Shown here piece by piece: positions 8,225-16,862 of a stretch of DNA of 64,000 bases. The translations under genes were made by a program, and so were the position numbers. The notes below the pieces were generated by a model that worked only from the letters and a program-made list of their open reading frames with translations, ran no database searches and was not told where the DNA came from. Origin of the DNA: JAOXRU01 sp965247735 (GTDB lineage Bacteria > Bacteroidota > Bacteroidia > Flavobacteriales > Flavobacteriaceae); the NCBI GenBank assembly GCA_965247735.1, contig CBDFHN010000002.1, positions 1,860,001-1,924,000 of the forward strand, read 5' to 3'. Each line of letters opens with the position of its first letter. Position 1 is the stretch's first letter.

Positions 8225-8841
8225 TACTTCTGAACGATTACATAAGCATTATTATGTCCAGGAACACAACCTTTTATCACTAAAAGATTTTTATCCGCAA
8301 CAACTTTTAACACTTTTAAGTTTTGTACTGTTACTTTTTCTCCACCCATTCTACCGGCCATTTTCATTCCTTTGAAAACCCTAGCAGGATAAGATGCAGC
8401 TCCAATAGATCCTGGTGCTCTTAAACGGTTATGCTGACCGTGAGTAGCTTGACCTACACCAGCAAAATTATGACGTTTAACAACCCCTTGGAAACCTTTA
8501 CCTTTTGATGTAGCAGATACATCAACAAATTCTCCTTCTACAAAGTGATCTACCGCAATAGTATCACCTAATTTATACTCACCCTCAAAACCTTTGAACT
8601 CAACGACTCTTTTCTTAGGAGATACACCTGCTTTTTTAAAGTGACCTAAGTCAGCTTTATTAGCACGCTTTTCTGCCTTGTCATCGAAACCCAGTTGAAG
8701 TGCATTATAGCCATCAACCTCTTCAGTTCTGACTTGGGTAACTACGCATGGCCCAACTTCGATAACAGTACATGGAACATTTTTTCCATTCTCATCAAAG
8801 ATGCTGGTCATACCTACCTTTTTTCCTATTAACCCAGACAT
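8224..8841 (-). CDS. rplC: 50S ribosomal protein L3
   Basis: A 205-residue L3, one of the first proteins to bind 23S rRNA. It starts MSGLIGKKVGMTSIFDENG and has ATSKGKGFQGVVKRHNF at about 110-126 and GQATHGQHNRLRAPGSIG with RVFKGMKMAGRMGG after it, the standard L3 motifs. Unlike its neighbours it is separated from the upstream gene (rpsJ) by 154 nt carrying two hairpins, so it may have its own regulation. Confidence 0.98.
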   Translation of the reverse strand: MSGLIGKKVGMTSIFDENGKNVPCTVIEVGPCVVTQVRTEEVDGYNALQLGFDDKAEKRANKADLGHFKKAGVSPKKRVVEFKGFEGEYKLGDTIAVDHFVEGEFVDVSATSKGKGFQGVVKRHNFAGVGQATHGQHNRLRAPGSIGAASYPARVFKGMKMAGRMGGEKVTVQNLKVLKVVADKNLLVIKGCVPGHNNAYVIVQK

Positions 8842-8995
8842 ATTTATTTATTGATTTATAATTAATTACTCTTTAAAATTCCTGTAAAAATAAACAGGGC
8901 TGAAAATACTTCAACCCTGAATGTATTTTACCGTTTTTCCTTCGCGAAACGCTCCGGACATGTCACTAAAAGATACTCTTTTAGCTTTTATCTCA
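8842..8995 (-). promoter_or_regulatory. Structured spacer between rpsJ and rplC (candidate leader/attenuator)
   Basis: This 154-nt gap is far longer than the 1-29 nt spacers elsewhere in the superoperon. Two hairpins are visible. One has an 8-bp perfect stem (8966-8973 with 8977-8984, 3-nt loop). The other has a 10-bp stem with one G-U pair (8895-8904 with 8910-8919, 5-nt loop) followed in the minus direction by a T-rich stretch. Between them are the palindromes GACATGTC (8958-8965 area) and TTCGCGAA. Attenuation, processing or ribosomal-protein binding are all possible; the function is inference. Confidence 0.45.
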
Positions 8996-9301
8996 TCAAA
9001 CTTTAATCTCTACTTCTACTCCACTTGGTAATTCAAGCTTCATTAAAGCATCAATAGTCTTAGAAGAAGAACTATAGATATCCAAAATTCTTTTATAAGA
9101 ACTTAACTGGAACTGCTCTCTAGACTTCTTATTAACGTGAGGAGATCTCAATACTGTAAAAATTCTCTTATGTGTTGGTAATGGAATTGGCCCAGTTACA
9201 ACAGCTCCTGTAGTTTTTACAGTTTTTACAATCTTCTCCGCTGACTTATCAACTAAATTATGATCGTATGACTTTAATTTTATTCTAATTTTTTGACTCA
9301 T
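8996..9301 (-). CDS. rpsJ: 30S ribosomal protein S10
   Basis: A 101-residue S10 (also NusE, the antitermination factor). It starts MSQKIRIKLKSYDHNLVDKS and has GPIPLPTHKRIFTVLRSPHVNK at about 37-58, both signatures, and ends LPSGVEVEIKV. It lies 20 nt after fusA, joining the str-type and S10-type gene groups with no tuf in between. Confidence 0.98.
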   Translation of the reverse strand: MSQKIRIKLKSYDHNLVDKSAEKIVKTVKTTGAVVTGPIPLPTHKRIFTVLRSPHVNKKSREQFQLSSYKRILDIYSSSSKTIDALMKLELPSGVEVEIKV

Positions 9302-9321
9302 TTTTTTTTCAATTTAAGCGA

Positions 9322-11448
9322 TTATTCTCCCTTAGAAGCCTTAATTACTTCTTCTGAAATATTAGAAGGAGTCTCAGCATAGTGAGAAAACTCCATAGTA
9401 GACGTTGCTCTACCAGAAGACATAGTACGTAACGCAGTTACATAACCAAACATTTGAGATAATGGAACATCAGCCTTAATAACTTTAGCCCCTGCCCTAT
9501 CATCCATATTGTTCACCTGACCGCGTCTACGGTTAAGATCCCCAACAATATCTCCCATGTTTTCTTCTGGAGTCAATACCTCTAACTTCATGATTGGCTC
9601 CATTATTACAGCACCAGCAGCCTTAGCAGCAGCCTTATACCCTAATTTAGCGGCCAATTCAAAAGACAAAGCATCCGAATCCACAGCATGGAAAGAACCA
9701 TCCTTAAGAGTAACCTTCATCGTATCCATTTCATAACCCGCCAAAGGACCATTATTCATCGCCATTGCAAAACCTTTCTCCACAGAAGGAATAAACTCCT
9801 TAGGTATACGTCCTCCTTTTATCTTATCAACAAACTGCAATCCATTTCCTTCGAAATCCTCATCAACAGGGCCCATTTCAAATGAAATATCCCCAAACTT
9901 ACCACGTCCACCAGATTGTTTCTTATAAACTTCTCTATGATCAGTAGTTCTCGTTAACGCTTCTTTATACTCAACCTGAGGCTCTCCAACATTAACCTCT
10001 ACATTAAACTCACGTCTCATACGATCAACAAGAATATCCAAGTGCAATTCTCCCATTCCTGAGATAATTGTTTGCCCAGAAGCTTCATCTGTCTTCACTA
10101 CGAATGTAGGATCCTCTTCAGCCAACTTAGCCAAAGCCATTCCCATCTTATCAACATCAACCTTAGTCTTTGGCTCTACCGCAATACCAATTACTGGAGC
10201 AGGAAAATCCATACTCTCCAACACAATTGGATGTTTCAAATCTGTTAACGTATCACCAGTCTTAATATCCTTAAAACCAACAGCCGCACCAATATCTCCT
10301 GCTTCGATATAATCGATAGCATTTTGCTTATTAGCGTGCATTTGATAGATACGAGAAATACGTTCCTTTTTTCCAGAACGATTATTCAACACATAAGAAC
10401 CAGCATCTAAACGACCAGAATACGCTCTAAAGAAAGCCAAGCGACCAACAAAAGGATCTGTAGCAATCTTAAAAGCTAAAGCAGCAAACGGCTCCTTAAC
10501 ATCTGGTTTACGAGAAATCGATTCTTCCGTATCAGGATCGATACCTGTAATAGCTTCCTTATCTACAGGAGAAGGCAAATACCTACAAACTCCATCCAAC
10601 AAAAACTGCACTCCTTTGTTTTTAAACGCAGAACCACAAACCATAGGTATAATACTCATATCCATAACAGCAGCTCTTAACGCATTATGAATCTCTTCTT
10701 CTGTAATAGAATTTTCATCCTCGAAGAACTTCTCCATAAGAGTCTCATCATACTCAGCAACCGCCTCAATCAGCTTAGCCCTATACATCTTAACATCATC
10801 AACCATATCCTCAGGGATATCAATAATATCAAAAGTAGCTCCAAATTTCTCATCACGCCACACAATAGCTCTGTTCTGAACTAAATCTACAACGCCTTTA
10901 AAATTTTCTTCATCACCAATCGGTAAAACAATAGGAACCGCATTAGAACCTAACATTTCTTTTACCTGGCGACAAACCATTAAAAAATCAGACCCTTGAC
11001 GGTCCATTTTATTAACGAAACCAATACGAGGAACTTTATAATTATCAGCCAATCTCCAGTTAGTTTCAGATTGCGGCTCAACACCATCAACTGCACTAAA
11101 CAAGAAAACCAACCCATCAAGAACCCTTAACGAACGGTTAACCTCAACTGTAAAATCAACGTGACCAGGAGTATCAATAATATTAAAATGATACCCTTTA
11201 GTATCTGCTATAGATTCTCCATTTTCAGTAGGAAACTCCCAGGTACAAGTAGTAGCAGCAGAAGTAATTGTAATACCACGCTCCTGCTCTTGCTCCATCC
11301 AGTCCATAGTAGCAGCACCATCATGAACCTCACCAATCTTATGACTTACACCTGTATAAAACAACACACGCTCAGTCGTAGTAGTCTTACCCGCATCAAT
11401 ATGCGCAGCAATACCAATATTTCTTGTATATTTTAAATCTCTCCCCAT
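9322..11448 (-). CDS. fusA: Elongation factor G
   Basis: A 708-residue translational GTPase that drives ribosomal translocation and, with RRF, recycling. The G1 loop AHIDAGKTT is at about 15-23, followed by G3 DTPGHVDF and G4 NKMD. Domain III-V motifs are present: GMGELHLDILVDRM, QSGGRGKFGDISFEM, and the C-terminal YVTALRTMSSGRATSTMEF. The length is normal for bacterial EF-G. It sits 3 nt after rpsG. Confidence 0.99.
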   Translation of the reverse strand: MGRDLKYTRNIGIAAHIDAGKTTTTERVLFYTGVSHKIGEVHDGAATMDWMEQEQERGITITSAATTCTWEFPTENGESIADTKGYHFNIIDTPGHVDFTVEVNRSLRVLDGLVFLFSAVDGVEPQSETNWRLADNYKVPRIGFVNKMDRQGSDFLMVCRQVKEMLGSNAVPIVLPIGDEENFKGVVDLVQNRAIVWRDEKFGATFDIIDIPEDMVDDVKMYRAKLIEAVAEYDETLMEKFFEDENSITEEEIHNALRAAVMDMSIIPMVCGSAFKNKGVQFLLDGVCRYLPSPVDKEAITGIDPDTEESISRKPDVKEPFAALAFKIATDPFVGRLAFFRAYSGRLDAGSYVLNNRSGKKERISRIYQMHANKQNAIDYIEAGDIGAAVGFKDIKTGDTLTDLKHPIVLESMDFPAPVIGIAVEPKTKVDVDKMGMALAKLAEEDPTFVVKTDEASGQTIISGMGELHLDILVDRMRREFNVEVNVGEPQVEYKEALTRTTDHREVYKKQSGGRGKFGDISFEMGPVDEDFEGNGLQFVDKIKGGRIPKEFIPSVEKGFAMAMNNGPLAGYEMDTMKVTLKDGSFHAVDSDALSFELAAKLGYKAAAKAAGAVIMEPIMKLEVLTPEENMGDIVGDLNRRRGQVNNMDDRAGAKVIKADVPLSQMFGYVTALRTMSSGRATSTMEFSHYAETPSNISEEVIKASKGE

Positions 11449-11451
11449 TTC

Positions 11452-11928
11452 TTAGAATCTAAAATGCGAGAATGCTTTATTCGCTTCAGCCATCTTATGA
11501 GTATCAGTTCTTTTCTTAACCGCTGCACCTTCTTCTTTAGCCGCAGCTAAAACCTCTGATGCCAAACGCTGAGCCATTGACTTCTCGTTACGCTTACGCG
11601 AATAACTAATCAACCACTTCATCGCCATAGATACTTTTCTATCTGGCCTGATCTGTCTAGGAATCTGAAACGTAGCTCCACCAACACGACGCGATCTCAC
11701 TTCAACATGAGGCATCACATTTGACAATGCATCTTTCCAAATCTCTACAGCAGACTTTTCTTCGTCTGTCTTTTTTTGCTCCACGATATCCATTGCATCA
11801 TAAAACACTTTAAAAGCTACTGACTTTTTACCATCCCACATAAGATTATTAACAAATCTAGTTACTAACTGATCGTTAAATCTTGGGTCTGGTAAAAGAG
11901 GCCTCTTTTTTGCCGCTCTTTTTCTCAT
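11452..11928 (-). CDS. rpsG: 30S ribosomal protein S7
   Basis: A 158-residue S7, a primary 16S rRNA-binding protein that nucleates the 30S head. It starts MRKRAAKKRPLLPDPRFNDQ and contains HVEVRSRRVGGATFQIPRQI at about 75-94 and MAEANKAFSHFRF at the end, as expected. It follows rpsL by 28 nt. Confidence 0.98.
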   Translation of the reverse strand: MRKRAAKKRPLLPDPRFNDQLVTRFVNNLMWDGKKSVAFKVFYDAMDIVEQKKTDEEKSAVEIWKDALSNVMPHVEVRSRRVGGATFQIPRQIRPDRKVSMAMKWLISYSRKRNEKSMAQRLASEVLAAAKEEGAAVKKRTDTHKMAEANKAFSHFRF

Positions 11929-11956
11929 TTCTTCTGTTTTCTTTTAAAAGTTTTAA

Positions 11957-12331
11957 TTACTTCTTTGGACGCTTAGCACCATACTTAGATCTTCTTTGCG
12001 TTCTACCCTCGACACCAGCGGTATCTAAAGCTCCACGAACGATGTGATATCTAACACCTGGCAAATCCTTTACTCTTCCTCCTCTTACTAATACTATCGA
12101 GTGCTCTTGTAGGTTATGTCCTTCTCCAGGGATGTATGCGTTTACCTCATTACCATTAGTCAAACGAACTCTTGCTACTTTACGCATAGCTGAATTCGGT
12201 TTCTTTGGTGTAGTAGTATAAACACGCGTACAAACCCCTCTTCTTTGAGGACACGAATCTAAAGCAGCCGATTTACTCTTCTTAGTAATGGAAACTCTTC
12301 CTTTTCGTACTAACTGTGAAATTGTTGGCAT
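11957..12331 (-). CDS. rpsL: 30S ribosomal protein S12
   Basis: A 124-residue S12 in the decoding centre. The conserved TPKKPNSAMRKVARVRLTNG is at about 41-60 and GRVKDLPGVRYHIVRG at about 85-100. Lys43/Lys44 and Lys88, the positions linked to streptomycin response in other bacteria, are all lysine. This is the first gene of the superoperon. A good Bacteroidota promoter lies about 50-90 nt upstream. Confidence 0.98.
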   Translation of the reverse strand: MPTISQLVRKGRVSITKKSKSAALDSCPQRRGVCTRVYTTTPKKPNSAMRKVARVRLTNGNEVNAYIPGEGHNLQEHSIVLVRGGRVKDLPGVRYHIVRGALDTAGVEGRTQRRSKYGAKRPKK

Positions 12332-12386
12332 AATTTACTATTACAATATTTTGTTATAAATATATAAAACCCTCTTTTAGGGTCGG

Positions 12387-12417
12387 CAAAGGTAAAAATA
12401 ATTATCAATAAATCAAA
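12387..12417 (-). promoter_or_regulatory. Promoter of the rpsL ribosomal superoperon
   Basis: On the minus strand, TTTG (12417-12414), a 19-nt spacer and TACCTTTG (12394-12387) match the Bacteroidota primary-sigma consensus TTTG-N19-TAnnTTTG exactly. The predicted start near 12380 would give a leader of about 50 nt before rpsL, containing a small hairpin (12369-12373 with 12379-12383). Position and match make it the best promoter in the window. Confidence 0.7.
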
Positions 12418-12717
12418 TCTTAAGTCATTAATTTTTAAAGCGATAGTAACTATATATTACAAACAAAATAAAAAGTAGCAAATAAGCACTTAAACGACAT
12501 TAGTAAATGTGACAAAATAATTAACTTTAATGCGCCATCAAAACAAATAATATTCATCATCCAACAAACCTAACATTCTAGCCGGACAGCATCAATCTAA
12601 TTCGTCTTTAACTTCTAATTTTAAGATTCACACTTTATCTATTCCATTTTTTTTAACCCAGCCCACAACCTAAAGCAACTTCATGACCAACTCAACACAT
12701 CCTTATATATAAGCATC

Positions 12718-12738
12718 AAAAAAAAAAAAAAAAAAAAA
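12718..12738. repeat. Homopolymer A21 tract
   Basis: Twenty-one consecutive A residues, preceded by GCATC and followed by CTAGG. A second tract at 13175-13193 has a similar context (GCATAC before, CTAAT after). Such a run is prone to slippage and is not within a gene, so any effect would be on transcription or structure. Confidence 0.9.
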
Positions 12739-13174
12739 CTAGGATTAACAAAAGTCACTTTTTCTCCCCTAACACAAAAAAAAACTTCTTTAAAAACTAA
12801 CAGTAATTCCAAATTAATAACTCAACACTACTTAATCCCTCACAAAAAACCTATCATGGTATTTGAAATCTTAAATTATTTGCTCCAGAACACTAACAAC
12901 TTGTCAATATACCTCATTTACTCAATCAGAATAACCAAACTAGCCTGGGACCCTCCACTTACTTACATAATCGCATAAACAAACAGAACACCACATCAAG
13001 CCTTAAACCCACATTGACTACCGAGCAATTCTTACCCTCCTTTCTACCACTCAAACACAACTCAGGCTGTCTCAATGCCTACCAACCACATATCTCTTAA
13101 CACTAGAGCACCAAATCGTCGTATTTACCCTCCTCAACACACTAACAACTAGGAACAACAACATCTTTGCATAC

Positions 13175-13193
13175 AAAAAAAAAAAAAAAAAAA
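13175..13193. repeat. Homopolymer A19 tract
   Basis: Nineteen consecutive A residues in the G-depleted region, preceded by GCATAC and followed by CTAAT, resembling the A21 tract 457 nt to the left. Shorter C-flanked A runs of 8-9 occur at about 12776-12784, 13405-13413 and 13627-13634. Confidence 0.9.
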
Positions 13194-13766
13194 CTAATCA
13201 TCATCTAGTTACATCACAACCATTATAACGAAGCACTCACACTACGAAACCTAGCCTCTTTGATAACGCTCTACACAACACTTAATTTCTAAAAGAACCT
13301 CCAGACACTATCTATTTAACAAAACAGCCTTCAAATTAAGGAAACAAAAGGAAACCTCTTCACCCTACCAGTCTGACCATCCAAACCAACAAAAGGGTGC
13401 AAACAAAAAAAAACCATCAACCTACCAAAAAACCCTAGACACAAAAACACATCAACAAAACAAGATCTGAATATCTCAAACCCGTAAACCCCTATCAAAA
13501 TACACCATTAAACCTCAACAAATTACACCTATCGGAGATTTCATGCTGTTAATCGGTATCTTGAAGAATTAACATTAAACTCACGCTACCACAACAAAAC
13601 AAAACAGACTAAGAACAGTCTATAAACAAAAAAAACAAACCAACTTCCTTATTTACAGACCAAAACATCATAAACAAACTCACCCAACTACAATGTATAA
13701 ATTAGATGACTTCTTAACATATTTAGTGTGTAAAATTGTTAAATCTTAAATTTTTACTAAAAAACA

Positions 13767-13797
13767 TTGCACAATTAACATTAAATTATCATTTTTG
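13767..13797 (+). promoter_or_regulatory. Promoter of the susC/susD pair
   Basis: TTG (13767-13769), a 20-nt spacer and CATTTTTG (13790-13797) form a 7-of-8 match to the -7 consensus TAnnTTTG with a suitable -33 element. The expected transcription start is about 20 nt before the susC ATG. No Shine-Dalgarno sequence is present; the start is preceded by an A-rich stretch. Confidence 0.5.
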
Positions 13798-13825
13798 GCG
13801 CAGCTAATTCAAATAATTTAAAAAA

Positions 13826-16800
13826 ATGAGAACAAAGTTTAGTGGAATTTTAACGCTAATTCTAGCGTTTGTTGTGCATTTAACCTTTGCACAGGAAAAA
13901 ACAATCTCGGGTAACATTACAGATCAGGACGGTCTACCTTTACCAGGAGTAAACATTTTAGTACAGGGAACCGCAAATGGTACCCAGTCAGATTTTGACG
14001 GAAACTACACCATCAAAGGCAATGTAGGAGAAACTTTATTATTTTCTTACTTAGGACAAAAAGATGCTTCAAGAGTGATTGGAGGAACTAACACCATTAA
14101 CATACAAATGGAAGAAGATTCTCAAGCATTAGAAGAAGTTATTGTTGTAGGATATTCTTCTTTCCGAAAATCGGAAGTTACTGGTTCTGTAGTTAAGCTA
14201 AACTCAGAAACAATTAGTGAGGTGATAACTCCAACAGTAGATCAAGCTTTACAAGGAAACGTTTCTGGTTTAACAGTAAGTGCTAATTCAGGAACACCTG
14301 GATCAACATCACAAATAAGGATTAGAGGTATCAGCTCTATCACAGCAGGAAATGAGCCTTTGTATGTTATAGATGGAGTACCCATAAACAACGACAATGT
14401 TTCCAGCTCAACAGCCTCTTCTTTTATGTCATCATTAACAGGTTTAGACAACAATAATATTGAGTCTATAACTGTACTAAAGGACGCCTCAGCAACTTCT
14501 CAATATGGAGCCAGAGGAGCCAATGGTGTAATCCTTATTACTACTAAAACTGGAAGATCAGGAAAAACCAATTTTACATTTAGTTCTTCTTACGGATTTC
14601 AAAATGATGCCGTAGATGGACCAACACCACTTACTGCTGCTCAGCGTTTAGAACTAACAGCAGAAGCATACTTTAACGATGGTGTATATTCAACTGTAGC
14701 TGCTGCTGAATCCGCGTTACTAGCATCACCCACTTATAGTGATTGGGATGCTGCTGGCAGACCAGAAGGAAACTGGGCCGATGCTGTAGCAAATGATGAC
14801 GCAGTAATCCAACAACATAGTCTTTCTGCATCTGGCGGGGGAGAAACTCATACTTTCTTTGCATCACTAGGGTACATGAATCAAGAAGCAACAGTTATTG
14901 GATCTGATTTCGAAAGAGTTACTGGAGCTATTAATTTAACAAAAAATTTAACTCCTAAATTAAAGTTTTCATCTAATAACTCTGCTGCATATTCAGAGCA
15001 AAATGCTTATTTGGAAAGAAGCGCTTATTTTGAAAGCCCAAGATCTGCAAAATTTTTCCTATCACCATTAGTGCAACCATATAATGAAGATGGTACACTT
15101 AATGAATTTGGAGGCTCACTTCCAAACCCATTGATTCTGGTAAGAGACAATATTAATGTTAACAAATTTACAAGAATAGTAACAAACAATGCTTTAACTT
15201 GGGATATTGGAAATGGTTTTAGCGTAGGAACTAGAGTTAATGTTGATTATCAAATATTCAACAGACAGACTTATTCTAATAGAAACTATGGCTACGGAGC
15301 TCCTACACAAGGTGACGCAGGACAATACTCTCGAAACAATGTTTTTTATGTGTTTCAAAACCATATTGACTATAACCTAGGTCTAGGTGAAAATCATAAT
15401 TTAGACTTCAAAGTAGTACAAGAATTTCAGAAAAACAGAAGATATTTTCTTGGAGCAGAGGGTGAAAACTTTGCTGATGATGGGCTTACAAATTTAGACA
15501 GTACAGGAAAACCAACAAATGTGATATCTAGTTTCACTGACTGGTCTGTAGCTGCTTATTTGGCAACAGTGCATTATAGTGGATTTGATGCTAAATATGT
15601 TGTAGATTTATCATATAGAAGAGAAGGTAGTTCTAGGTTTCATGCAGATAACAGATGGGGAAACTTCTGGTCAGTTGGTGCAGGATGGAATATTCATAAA
15701 GAATCATTTCTTTCAGACGTTAGTTTCATTAACAACCTAAAACTAAGAACTGCTTACGGTGTTACTGGTAATGCTGACATTGACCTAAATGACTATCAAG
15801 CTAAATTTGGTTTTGACGATAGTTATGGTGGTGAAGGAGCTCAAAAAGTTTCATCTTTTGGTAATAATGACTTATCATGGGAAATTTCTTCTACATTTGA
15901 TATTGGTCTTGATTTTGGACTTTTTGACAATGTCTTTACTGGTAGTATTGGATATTTCGCTAGAGAGTCTAAAGATTTACTACTAAATGTACCACTTTCA
16001 CAAACAACAGGATTCACAACTCAGGTACAGAATATTGGTGCACTAACCAATAGAGGTATTGAAGTTGATTTTAATTTTAATATCGTAAGATCAGATGATT
16101 TCAACCTTTCTTTAGGTGGTAACGTATCTACCGTTGAGAATGAAGTTACAGAATTGGCACTTGATCCAAATGGAATTGAAAGAACCATAACGACGAGTAC
16201 AACTAGAATTGAATCGGGACACCCAGTTCGCGGTTGGTATATGCCTACATGGGCTGGAGTAAATCCAACTACAGGTGTTGAAGAGTTTTTCGTTAACGGA
16301 GTTGACGGAACAACCACTGACAACTATAATGACGCCGAAGCTGTATGGCAAGGAGACAGCGCATTACCTAAACTTACAGCAGGTCTAAACATACACATAG
16401 ACTATAAAGGATTCTTTTTAGATGCTAATGGATATTACGCAGGTGGTCATAAAATTTACGAAGGATGGCACAGGTATCTAAACCAATCTAACGCCTACCC
16501 TATATTGGCTTTTCAAGGCTATAATACGTTAATGGATAGATGGCAACAACCAGGAGATACTGGGGTAAGAAATGGAAAGTTCTCAACCTCTTTCACTCCT
16601 TGGGAACAAAACTCAAAATACCTGACCGACGGGGACTTTATAAGATTAAGAAGTTTTACTTTAGGACATAACTTTAAGAACAAATTCGAGAAGTTTGGAA
16701 TTGCTAATCTTCAAATATATGTTAGAGGAAACAACTTACTAACATGGGTAAAAGACGATAACTTATTATACGACCCAGAAGTTGATCTTGGCGGACAAAC

Positions 16801-16858
16801 AGGATTAGAAACACCTTCTGCTAAATCTATTTCATTCGGGTTAACTTTAAACTTTTAA
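13826..16858 (+). CDS. SusC/RagA-family TonB-linked outer membrane protein
   Basis: A 1010-residue TonB-dependent transporter of the SusC family, forming the outer membrane barrel of a nutrient-import pair. The signal peptide ends at about residue 22 (LTFAQ). A carboxypeptidase-regulatory-like domain follows (about 26-97, ISGNITDQDGLPLPGVNILV). The plug domain (about 105-220) contains the family signatures IRIRGISSI, PLYVIDGVPI and LKDASATSQYGARGANGVI. The barrel ends in KSISFGLTLNF with terminal Phe. The partner susD starts 4 nt later. No CAZyme, sulfatase or peptidase gene is adjacent, so the substrate cannot be inferred. Confidence 0.96.
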   Translation: MRTKFSGILTLILAFVVHLTFAQEKTISGNITDQDGLPLPGVNILVQGTANGTQSDFDGNYTIKGNVGETLLFSYLGQKDASRVIGGTNTINIQMEEDSQALEEVIVVGYSSFRKSEVTGSVVKLNSETISEVITPTVDQALQGNVSGLTVSANSGTPGSTSQIRIRGISSITAGNEPLYVIDGVPINNDNVSSSTASSFMSSLTGLDNNNIESITVLKDASATSQYGARGANGVILITTKTGRSGKTNFTFSSSYGFQNDAVDGPTPLTAAQRLELTAEAYFNDGVYSTVAAAESALLASPTYSDWDAAGRPEGNWADAVANDDAVIQQHSLSASGGGETHTFFASLGYMNQEATVIGSDFERVTGAINLTKNLTPKLKFSSNNSAAYSEQNAYLERSAYFESPRSAKFFLSPLVQPYNEDGTLNEFGGSLPNPLILVRDNINVNKFTRIVTNNALTWDIGNGFSVGTRVNVDYQIFNRQTYSNRNYGYGAPTQGDAGQYSRNNVFYVFQNHIDYNLGLGENHNLDFKVVQEFQKNRRYFLGAEGENFADDGLTNLDSTGKPTNVISSFTDWSVAAYLATVHYSGFDAKYVVDLSYRREGSSRFHADNRWGNFWSVGAGWNIHKESFLSDVSFINNLKLRTAYGVTGNADIDLNDYQAKFGFDDSYGGEGAQKVSSFGNNDLSWEISSTFDIGLDFGLFDNVFTGSIGYFARESKDLLLNVPLSQTTGFTTQVQNIGALTNRGIEVDFNFNIVRSDDFNLSLGGNVSTVENEVTELALDPNGIERTITTSTTRIESGHPVRGWYMPTWAGVNPTTGVEEFFVNGVDGTTTDNYNDAEAVWQGDSALPKLTAGLNIHIDYKGFFLDANGYYAGGHKIYEGWHRYLNQSNAYPILAFQGYNTLMDRWQQPGDTGVRNGKFSTSFTPWEQNSKYLTDGDFIRLRSFTLGHNFKNKFEKFGIANLQIYVRGNNLLTWVKDDNLLYDPEVDLGGQTGLETPSAKSISFGLTLNF

Positions 16859-16862
16859 AATA

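Larger units (their letters stand above)
12541..13680. other. G-depleted, A/C-rich non-coding region
   Basis: Within the 1494-nt gap 12332-13825 no supportable gene exists: stops are dense in all frames and no protein family is recognisable. By hand count the 1140 nt here hold 308 C but only 80 G on the + strand (GC skew about -0.59), with A also clearly exceeding T. The stretch includes long A tracts flanked by C. Outside it, 12332-12540 holds the rpsL leader and promoter, and 13681-13825 holds the susC promoter region. The function is unknown. Confidence 0.75.

Noticed and set aside
12856..12978. A 40-codon open frame on the + strand in the G-depleted region
   Set aside because: It starts with ATG and is uninterrupted, but it is short, has no recognisable family, no promoter next to it, and A/C-rich DNA gives such frames by chance. 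Not called as a gene.
12718..13193. CRISPR-like or tandem repeat array
   Set aside because: The only repeated items are homopolymer A tracts with short flanks; there is no repeat-spacer periodicity.
12332..13825. Possible decayed insertion sequence or prophage remnant
   Set aside because: No terminal inverted repeats, target duplication or transposase-like fragments could be recognised on either strand, so a mobile origin is not supported.
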